Assembly: GCA_910575035.1 (NCBI GenBank)
Contig: CAJTDL010000001.1
Coordinates: 248,001 to 312,000 of the forward strand
Length of the DNA: 64,000 bases
Direction: 5' to 3'
Source of the DNA: Lachnospiraceae bacterium
GTDB lineage: Bacteria; Bacillota; Clostridia; Lachnospirales; Lachnospiraceae
Below, in pieces: positions 57,822 to 64,000 of the stretch. Made by a program: the position numbers and the translations under genes. The notes under the pieces are model-generated. The model saw nothing but the letters and a program-made list of their open reading frames with translations. It did not search any database and was not told where the DNA came from. Within the stretch, counting starts at the first letter, position 1. Each line of letters starts with the position of its first letter.

Positions 57822-57858
57822 CTTTAGAAAGCCAGTAAAATCAAGGGTTATGGCACAA

Positions 57859-57888
57859 GAAAAGCACTCCATGAAGGGGCGCTTTTTC
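57859..57888 (+). terminator. tRNA-Pro terminator
   Basis: GAAAAGC and GCTTTTTC form the outer stem with inner CTCC/GGGG, and the right arm supplies the T run. Confidence 0.75.
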
Positions 57889-57891
57889 ATG

Positions 57892-57913
57892 TTTGACTAA
57901 CATTTGACTAACA
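57892..57913. repeat. Tandem 11-bp repeat near the attachment site
   Basis: TTTGACTAACA occurs twice in direct tandem. Repeats of this size near an attachment site can be arm-type integrase binding sites; this is inference. Confidence 0.5.
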
Positions 57914-58004
57914 TCGGACTGTATTCTGCTGGCATGATTTTAACGGTATCCCAACGGTTTGCTCTGCCTTTCCCTGCTATATTCCAATGTTTTCATAAAT
58001 TTTC

Positions 58005-61000
58005 CTATGTAAGCTCAAACGGGTTACGCCCGTGTATCGTCTGCCTTAACTTGCCCTCTTCTATCACTTCATTAAAGACGACACGTCTGTTGATCTGTGC
58101 GATAAAGCTATAAACAGCTTTTCCACCCTGCTGGGACTGCATCCCTTGCGTTTCCTCCCGGACTATTTTCCTTATCAATCCTTCTGGGGCTTCAATGTTC
58201 GTCCCGTGTTTCTGGTCGCCCAGCACGGCCAAAAACTCCCTGTTCGGCGGGATGACTGCGCCTGTGGCAAGCCTAGGTATCTGCGGTACATCAATCGTCT
58301 GTATCCAGCTAAAGGGCGTAAAACCCATTATATTCACGCCTTTAATAGAGCGTAATGCATAATTTATGCCGTTAAACGGAATTGTGATTACAAAATTAAT
58401 CCCATCTATTAAGGCGTTTATGACTGCCTTCAGCCCGTTCAGGATTCCGTCCTTGATACCGTCAAAGATTTTCCCGCCCTTGGAAAATACATTCTTCACG
58501 GCTTCCCATGCCGCGGAGAACTTGTCCTTGAACCATCCTGCTATGTTCCCGAATACATCCTTTATCCCTTTCCAGACACCTGAGAAGAAATCACCGACAG
58601 ATGAGAATGCATTTTTTATCCCAGTGAATGCTCCTTCAAACTTTTCCTTGAACCAGCCGCCGACATTCGCAAAGGTTTCCTTTATCCCCTTCCATAAACC
58701 AGAGAAGAATTCCTTAATCTTCTCTATCGTTTCCTTAAACCAGTCACGGATTGCGCCCCATATCTCTATCGCCTTTTCCTTGATGGTGTCCCAGTTCTTC
58801 CAAAGCAGGACACCGATTGCTATAACCGCACCTATCGCCAAAGTCCATGGATTAAACACAGTACCGATTAATCCGGCCATTTTTTGAACAATTCCAATTA
58901 AACCACCCATCTTAGCAATAAAATTAACAATCCCGGCTACTGCTGTCACAATTTTAAAAGCCGCAAAAAATGAACCAATTATAATAGCCATATTCTGCAC
59001 AGTTTCTTGATGTTCTGACACCCAGTCTCCGAATTTTTTCAACAGATCTGTAATCGTTTCCAATGCTGATATAATTGCATCCCCCGCCCACTGTCCAAGC
59101 GGTTGAAAAAAATTCTCCCACAGCCATATGCCCAATGGCTTTAATGCTTCTATGACTTCGTTTAATGCATCTATAGAAGCAGAAATCATATCCAAAAAAG
59201 CAGGTACCGCCTCCTGTATTGTCCATCCGGCTATCGGGAGAAGCACATTGTTCCAAAACCACTCAAGGCCTGCTCCAATATTTTCTGCCAATGGCTCCAA
59301 AGATTTCAGCAATCCGTCAATAGACTGCAATAGTGGTGTAATATCAAGGCTGCCAGCCCATCCTGCCGTTGAATCTGCAATATTGTGTATCGTTTCCAAA
59401 ATAGTGTTGAAAGTATTTAAGATTCCTTCCCATATACTATCCCCAAGGCCTGCCGTGTCCCACGCCTTTTGTATTTGTTCCGCAAGGTTCCCTACTGTGT
59501 TATATACGCCTGTTACAATTCCAAGGATATTTTCCCAGATTTCAGTCCCTACACCCCTGCTAAATACCCTGGAAAAAGAGTCGCCAATCGAAGTAACCAG
59601 CCTGTTTATTTTAGTTAGCATATTGAAAATAGACGTAACAAGTTCCTCGCCTGCCCCACCCTCCCACGCCCCCCTAAATGCGTCAGAGATAGAACGGATA
59701 ACATCAAGCATGGAACGCAGCAGTTCTAGGCCGCTTTCAGCCCATTCAAGGCCTACGCCCCCTGTAAACACTTCATAAAAAGTAGAGCCAACGCTTTTTG
59801 CCGATGACTTTAGGCTATCAAAAGCTGCTTTTGCAGAATTCATGACATATATCCCTTTACTTTCCCAGGACTGCTTGAAAACATCCCAAATCCCTGAAAA
59901 AGCATCTTTTATTTTTCCTGCAAAATCACTAATTTGTGAAGGGATGTCCACTTCCTCAAACATCTCCCCAGGCGTTGGGGCTTTATATCCGCCAGAGTCC
60001 CCGGAATCTGAATCTTTTGCTGATTCATACCTTTGTACTTCGTCCAGGCCAGAGAGGTACTTATCACTCTCCTTCTTTGCGTTCTTTGCTGAATCGGCAG
60101 ACTTGTCAAGGCTTGCGGCATAGTCCTCCTGCACTTCCTTTGCCTTTGTGAATGTCCCTTTCCCTGTCAAGGCCGCAATCAGCATCCCAACGTACGTCAC
60201 AGCCCTGGACACCATATTTATCAATGCCGTTAGGGCTGGTGCGGCTGCTGTGAGTATTGGGTTGAACGCCGTGGCAAAGCTATTCTTAAGCTGTGTAAGT
60301 GAGGATTTTAGCATGGATATTGCCGTGTTCGTCTCCCCGGAATACTGCGCAAGGTTCTTAAATCCTTCCTTCACTGCTGTCCTGAATTTGTTTATCAGTA
60401 TGTAGAAGCTTCGGATTCCAAGGCCGTATTTTAGGACTGCCTTAAAGCCTTTTTCTAATGTGTTGTTTGTGCTTTTCGTGCTCTTCCCAAAGCTGAACAT
60501 GGAGGAAACTGCCTTCCTCATGGAAGATGCTGCAAATGATGCCATTTCCCTGCTGGATTTTTTCGCATATTTTGATATGGTTGAGAGCGCATTCCTGGCG
60601 GATTCTGCCAGTTTCTTGGAGGCTGTCTTTGCGGTCTCCGTGCTTTTCCCATAATCCTTTATCTGCTGGTTGATCTGGGAAAGCTCCCTTTGCCTGCTGT
60701 CAAAATCTTCATACCCCTGCGTCACCCCTGCTTTTTCCAGGTCTTTCAGTTCCGTTTGGAGCTGCTTGCGGCGTTCCAGCAGGTCAACAATCTTCTGATC
60801 TGACACTGTGGCATTGGCCTTGATTTGCGCAAGGCGTTCTTCCTCCGTAAGTTCCTGTGACTGCAACTCTGTAATTTTTCGATTGTTGCTTGCAATTCGT
60901 TCTGTAAGTTCTTGCCTTCTTGCCAATGCATTGACATATGCCTGCTGTTCTTCGCTGGAAGAAAAAGAATATCCCATTCCGCTTTCGGTCAATGCTTTCA

Positions 61001-61319
61001 TTGATTCTTTCAATGCGGAAAGCCTTGATTGAGCCTTTTCTATATCGGAATTTAGATTTTTGAGATATGGGGATTGTGCACTTCCTCCGCTTTCCAGAAA
61101 CAAATCCCGGCTCCTTTTCAAAGTGTCAAGGTTCTTTTCCGCTTCTTCTGCCTGTTTTTTTATATTTTTAAAAGCATCAGTGGAGGAAGCGTTCTTTTCC
61201 ATTTCAGAGATGCTTTTAGCCGTAGATTTCAAAATCCTTTCTGCTTCTGCTGTATCTTTTTTTAAGTTTTTTAGTACAAGACTGGTATTTATCCTTATGC
61301 TCCCATCATATTGAGCCAT
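58005..61319 (-). CDS. Phage tail tape measure protein
   Basis: This 1104-residue protein fits tape-measure proteins of siphophages, which set tail length and help DNA entry. The N-terminal half is coiled coil (about 15-290) with many Lys/Glu/Ala heptads. A Gly/Ser-rich part follows, then hydrophobic helices near 820-870 (FAAFKIVTAVAGIVNFIAKM, TLAIGAVIAIGVLLW). Repeats rich in Trp follow (EIWGAIRDWFKET, FFSGLWKGIKETF, FFSGVWKGIKDVF). The start at 61319 was chosen for GGAGGTG, 6 bases upstream. The C-terminus (GRNPFELT) looks complete, and the next feature is the tRNA region, with no baseplate genes. Confidence 0.93.
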   Translation of the reverse strand: MAQYDGSIRINTSLVLKNLKKDTAEAERILKSTAKSISEMEKNASSTDAFKNIKKQAEEAEKNLDTLKRSRDLFLESGGSAQSPYLKNLNSDIEKAQSRLSALKESMKALTESGMGYSFSSSEEQQAYVNALARRQELTERIASNNRKITELQSQELTEEERLAQIKANATVSDQKIVDLLERRKQLQTELKDLEKAGVTQGYEDFDSRQRELSQINQQIKDYGKSTETAKTASKKLAESARNALSTISKYAKKSSREMASFAASSMRKAVSSMFSFGKSTKSTNNTLEKGFKAVLKYGLGIRSFYILINKFRTAVKEGFKNLAQYSGETNTAISMLKSSLTQLKNSFATAFNPILTAAAPALTALINMVSRAVTYVGMLIAALTGKGTFTKAKEVQEDYAASLDKSADSAKNAKKESDKYLSGLDEVQRYESAKDSDSGDSGGYKAPTPGEMFEEVDIPSQISDFAGKIKDAFSGIWDVFKQSWESKGIYVMNSAKAAFDSLKSSAKSVGSTFYEVFTGGVGLEWAESGLELLRSMLDVIRSISDAFRGAWEGGAGEELVTSIFNMLTKINRLVTSIGDSFSRVFSRGVGTEIWENILGIVTGVYNTVGNLAEQIQKAWDTAGLGDSIWEGILNTFNTILETIHNIADSTAGWAGSLDITPLLQSIDGLLKSLEPLAENIGAGLEWFWNNVLLPIAGWTIQEAVPAFLDMISASIDALNEVIEALKPLGIWLWENFFQPLGQWAGDAIISALETITDLLKKFGDWVSEHQETVQNMAIIIGSFFAAFKIVTAVAGIVNFIAKMGGLIGIVQKMAGLIGTVFNPWTLAIGAVIAIGVLLWKNWDTIKEKAIEIWGAIRDWFKETIEKIKEFFSGLWKGIKETFANVGGWFKEKFEGAFTGIKNAFSSVGDFFSGVWKGIKDVFGNIAGWFKDKFSAAWEAVKNVFSKGGKIFDGIKDGILNGLKAVINALIDGINFVITIPFNGINYALRSIKGVNIMGFTPFSWIQTIDVPQIPRLATGAVIPPNREFLAVLGDQKHGTNIEAPEGLIRKIVREETQGMQSQQGGKAVYSFIAQINRRVVFNEVIEEGKLRQTIHGRNPFELT

Positions 61320-61413
61320 AAAAAGCACCTCCACATAAGCAGAGATGCTTTTGCAAATCTGCCCGTAACTTTTTCAGGTTAGCGGCTTGCTCTATTTGCA
61401 AGCCGGAACTGTC

Positions 61414-61704
61414 TTAATCCTGCTTTGGGGGCGAAAGGATGATCTTCCTAAGCCGCCTGTCGTCTATTTCGGCAAATACCCCAGCATCAAGCAGTATATC
61501 TGTAATGGACTTCAAGGATATGTATGCGGCAATCTCCATGGCGTTGATAATCATTTTGACATAAATCTCATCCTTGCTGTCCTCTTTGTCGCAGCCCCAG
61601 AATAAATCTTTTTTCATATTGCCCATGACTGCATCCTGGGAGCGCATTGCCTCAAATTCATCATGCACCATGCAGTGTAGCGCTATTGCCATTAAGTCTT
61701 TCAT
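61414..61704 (-). CDS. Small phage protein, function unknown
   Basis: This 96-residue protein starts MKDLMAIALHCMVHDEF and has a central acidic patch (CDKEDSKDE) and a basic C-terminal end (DDRRLRKIILSPPK). It has no recognisable domain. Its start overlaps the stop of the upstream 155-residue gene as ATGA, so they are coupled. A perfect hairpin CGGCTTGC/GCAAGCCG (61383-61405) lies just after its stop, before the tape-measure gene. Confidence 0.65.
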   Translation of the reverse strand: MKDLMAIALHCMVHDEFEAMRSQDAVMGNMKKDLFWGCDKEDSKDEIYVKMIINAMEIAAYISLKSITDILLDAGVFAEIDDRRLRKIILSPPKQD

Positions 61705-62168
61705 GCAAGCCCACCTGCCTTTTCCTTCAACGCAATGTCCAGGTAGTGGAAAAAACGCCTCCGCAGGCCATAAAAATTTGACCTGCCAACGCAGCACCGG
61801 CCAAGCCTGCCATGGAATTCCAGGTGGTCATACGGGATGCCCTCCGTCACGGACAGGATAATATGCCCAGCGATCTGCCTGTCTGTTTTAAAGGCGGCTG
61901 CAAGAACAATGTCAGCATATTCCCCTGACTTTGCGATTCCTTCCAGTTCCTTGCGCCTCTCTGGCGTGATGCCGTACGCTGACCACGGCAGCCGGATGCT
62001 TCCTGTTGCGGCTTTCCGCTCCCAGTACCTCCTTTGGTATTCCTTTGCCCTTTCAGGGTTCCTTGCGTACCATCCCCTCTGCCTCGCATTAATCCTGTCC
62101 CTGTTCCTGTCCCTGTACTGCCGCATATAGGCTTTCCTTGCCTCCTGTGCCTCTATTGTCATTCCCAT
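61701..62168 (-). CDS. Phage protein with basic RQYRDRNRDR motif, function unknown
   Basis: This 155-residue protein has an N-terminal Arg/Glu/Tyr-rich helical part (KAYMRQYRDRNRDRINARQR, then NPERAKEYQRRYW) and a C-terminal part with TDRQIAGHIILSVTEGIPYD and GRSNFYGLRRRFFHYLD, which looks like a helix-turn-helix. Similar small proteins occur near terminase genes in Clostridia phages. The ATG at 62168 was chosen for AGGAGG, 9 bases upstream. Confidence 0.65.
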   Translation of the reverse strand: MGMTIEAQEARKAYMRQYRDRNRDRINARQRGWYARNPERAKEYQRRYWERKAATGSIRLPWSAYGITPERRKELEGIAKSGEYADIVLAAAFKTDRQIAGHIILSVTEGIPYDHLEFHGRLGRCCVGRSNFYGLRRRFFHYLDIALKEKAGGLA

Positions 62169-62234
62169 TTCCCTAATCCTCCTTCCTAAGGGCATCCCTG
62201 CAAATGCTGTTATCTTATCGGAGTAAATCCGAAA

Positions 62235-62921
62235 TCAAAATACCGAACTGGTGGATGTGACTGACTGCTTTTCTACCGGGAAGTCTGCATCGACCGAATC
62301 AAAGTTTTCATCAGAAAACGGCTGCATCTCCCTAATTGAACTTTTCGCCAGATCGTTCCAGTAATCCTTCCGGCTTACATATCCGTCCAAGACAATCCCG
62401 CTCCTGCATGTATGCTTGATAAGGCCAGCAAACTTATTGAAAATCTTCTGCTTATCCTGGGGACTCTGCCCAAACTGAACAAACGTCAGCACATCTCCAT
62501 CTTCCTCCAGCTTGTTTGCGGCGTAAGCAGACTTAAGAATCCTTGTCATAGTATAGCTATCCTTACAATCGTTCGCCAGGCCTTGCCATTCTCCAGTTGT
62601 CAGCCGGATGCCGCTATTCAGAAGCCGCATCACATTATCATCGATCCTGCTTCCGTCCAACCTCCCAAGGTCTTCCATTACGCTTCCAAACTCATCAGCC
62701 ACGCCGTCAATCCAGGATAATGCCGCATCAACCTCCCTATCCCTTTTACTCGTAAACTCATCAGTATGGAGATGGAGCATTTTTTCACCGACCATGCCGT
62801 CATCATATAATTCCCTTTCATGTCTAATGGCACCCTGATAATCTGATTCTGCTTTCTCTATGGCCGCTCTTGCATTAAAAGCCCTTTCCAATAATCGCTT
62901 GTAATAACCAGTTGTTTTCAT
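62235..62921 (-). CDS. Phage protein, function unknown
   Basis: This 228-residue protein is mostly helical, with MKTTGYYKRLLERAFNARAA at the N-terminus and many charged residues (DEFTSKRDREVDAALSWID). It has no membrane segment. No family is recognised. Structural or regulatory roles are possible, given its place between the terminase and tape-measure genes. ATGGAGG lies 7 bases before the ATG. Confidence 0.65.
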   Translation of the reverse strand: MKTTGYYKRLLERAFNARAAIEKAESDYQGAIRHERELYDDGMVGEKMLHLHTDEFTSKRDREVDAALSWIDGVADEFGSVMEDLGRLDGSRIDDNVMRLLNSGIRLTTGEWQGLANDCKDSYTMTRILKSAYAANKLEEDGDVLTFVQFGQSPQDKQKIFNKFAGLIKHTCRSGIVLDGYVSRKDYWNDLAKSSIREMQPFSDENFDSVDADFPVEKQSVTSTSSVF

Positions 62922-63013
62922 GGTAAATCCTCCATTCATTTTTATTCATAATCCTCAATATTTCTGTTTGGTATTGGGTGATTAACAATATCCTTCAAAA
63001 TATCCAGATTTTT

Positions 63014-63292
63014 CTAGATCTGGTCGTCCAGCACTATTTTTTCCGGCTTCACATAATGGTTCTTCATCTCCACCTGGAACAATGGTTCCGCGCGGTCTTG
63101 ATGGTATTTGCGAAAATCCTTGTTGACCTCGCTGATCGTATAATACGCATCTATCAGCCGCCTCCACTGTGTCTTATTCATGCCTGCCAGACAATGCGGA
63201 CACACGGGCGGCTTATCGTCGTGGTTCATATTGCGGCTGTAAAGCTCAAATTTACCGCCGCAATGAAAACAATGTACCTTTAAATAATCCAT
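63014..63292 (-). CDS. Phage zinc-ribbon-like small protein
   Basis: This 92-residue protein has two CxxC pairs, CFHCGGKFELY and CPHCLAGM, about 20 residues apart, suggesting a zinc ribbon. A helical basic-acidic region follows. Function unknown; such proteins often sit beside terminase genes. AAGGAGAGAGG precedes the ATG, and the terminase stop is 13 bp upstream. Confidence 0.7.
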   Translation of the reverse strand: MDYLKVHCFHCGGKFELYSRNMNHDDKPPVCPHCLAGMNKTQWRRLIDAYYTISEVNKDFRKYHQDRAEPLFQVEMKNHYVKPEKIVLDDQI

Positions 63293-63305
63293 ACCTCTCT
63301 CCTTC

Positions 63306-64000
63306 CTATGCTCTCGACTCCCATGAGTTCATTGCCCTCTGCAGGCTGTACCGCAGGGCGTCAATGCAGTGATTATTTTTGTCCGGATACCCGGAAAGCA
63401 GATTGCCTTCCTTGTCCCTCTCATATTCATATTGCGTAATCTCTTTATAGGCGCGTGGCGTTCTTTTGGGGTCTATGACAATGGTGCGACGCTGCAGCCA
63501 CTTCATACCATACTCAACACTTCCAGGTGGCTTATATGCCGCTTTTGCCCATATATCCATATGTTTCAAATCGCTTATAGACTTCGGCTCCGCGGAGTCA
63601 CATATTGTCTCGAACTGGTAATGGTACTTCCTGTGCTTGATTTCCCCTGCCAACTGTTCGTTGCTTATCTTGTTCCCGACATATTCATCCAGCAGATATA
63701 TCTTCTCATGCTTTGGATTGTAATGGCTGCGGATGAATGCCATCGGGTCAGGATACCATCCAAAGTCAATCCCTTGATAAATGCGGTCAAACTTTTGTAT
63801 TTCTTCGTCAGTGATTGCACGTATCTCCAAGAACTCGAATACCTCGCTGCCTGTTCCTATCGCCTCACCAAGATATTCATGCTGATATGCCCTCTCATTG
63901 ACTTTCCTCAAATGCTCCGCATCATCTATGAATTGTTGGCCTAGCCAATCTACTGGCGCATCCCTATAGTCACTCCTGTGACGATAGCTGTCATCCCTCG
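63306..64000 (-). CDS. Phage terminase large subunit, partial (C-terminal part)
   Basis: The frame is open to the right edge, so the N-terminal ATPase part lies outside. About 230 residues are seen. They carry the C-terminal nuclease: YQGIDFGWYPDPMAFIRSHY supplies the first catalytic Asp, ICDSAEPKSISDL the second, and YPDKNNHCIDALRYSLQ the third. The segment RDAPVDWLGQQFIDDAEHLR upstream shows that translation does not start at 63911. It cuts and packages phage DNA, and it is PBSX-like in its C-terminal motifs. Confidence 0.9.
   Translation of the reverse strand, partial: RDDSYRHRSDYRDAPVDWLGQQFIDDAEHLRKVNERAYQHEYLGEAIGTGSEVFEFLEIRAITDEEIQKFDRIYQGIDFGWYPDPMAFIRSHYNPKHEKIYLLDEYVGNKISNEQLAGEIKHRKYHYQFETICDSAEPKSISDLKHMDIWAKAAYKPPGSVEYGMKWLQRRTIVIDPKRTPRAYKEITQYEYERDKEGNLLSGYPDKNNHCIDALRYSLQRAMNSWESRA

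Larger units (their letters stand above)
57822..64000. mobile_element. Phage-derived segment next to tRNA-Pro, continues beyond the window
   Basis: All genes from 58005 to the right edge are phage-type and on the minus strand, beginning at the 3' end of tRNA-Pro, a typical integration site. Terminase and tape-measure genes are present. Portal, capsid, connector, tail-tube, baseplate, holin, lysin and integrase genes are absent from the part shown. The tape-measure gene lies only 183 bp from the tRNA. It is therefore a reduced or rearranged prophage, with the other attachment end outside the window. Confidence 0.8.

Overview
The window looks like chromosomal DNA of a spore-forming, gut-type Clostridia, most likely a Lachnospiraceae. 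The evidence is spmA/spmB, mecA, gdpP, the rpsF-ssb-rpsR / gdpP / rplI / dnaB cluster in its Firmicutes order, a Clostridia-type GalT, strong AGGAGG ribosome sites, and large secreted polysaccharide enzymes with Ig-like modules. This taxonomic call is an inference from gene content, not a database match.

Layout. 1-4.2 kb: a thioredoxin-reductase-like flavoprotein and the Leloir genes galK and galT. 4.2-6.6 kb, minus strand: an unrecognised protein, a FliD-C-like protein and a LytTR regulator whose phospho-acceptor Asp is Gly. 7-14.8 kb: two paralogous giant secreted GH43 enzymes. 15-18.2 kb, minus: a membrane-anchored GH18 protein with a decapeptide-repeat tail, and mecA. 18.2-20.1 kb: non-coding DNA with a candidate structured RNA, a DUF1858 gene and a complete 411-bp palindromic transposable element. 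20.2-27 kb: hybrid histidine kinase, solute-binding lipoprotein, DUF362 iron-sulfur protein, amidohydrolase. 27-36.4 kb: membrane proteins, tRNA-Lys, trmB operon, dacA, spmAB. 36.4-39.6 kb: a decayed region, then an NlpC/P60 and M19 dipeptidase pair. 39.8-47.9 kb: a giant Cys-rich surface protein split by one in-frame amber codon, a lipoprotein, a 35-aa orphan peptide, a repeat-rich gap, sortase B and a sirtuin. 48-57.6 kb: DUF951, a lipoprotein, a hydrolase, the ribosomal/replication cluster, a MerR-type protein, a ferredoxin, a second palindromic element and a thioesterase. 57.7-64 kb: tRNA-Pro with a phage-derived segment beside it.

How the genes fit together. The GH43 enzymes, kinase, solute-binding lipoprotein and galK/galT are consistent with sensing and use of galactose- and arabinose-containing glycans, although physical linkage is the only support for a single system. 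The NlpC/P60 and dipeptidase pair suggests recycling of cell-wall peptides. Cell-surface functions (GH43s, GH18, Cys-rich protein, lipoproteins, sortase) dominate the accessory parts, while the 50-55 kb block is core replication and translation.

The most notable signals are: a family of palindromic elements with GTTACTATTCA ends and exact 8-bp target duplications; the amber-split surface protein; two multi-hairpin intergenic RNAs; the recently amplified 60-bp repeat coding a cytoplasmic tail on a GH18 protein; the orphan ATSGG peptide; and a strongly reduced prophage in which the tape-measure gene lies next to the tRNA.
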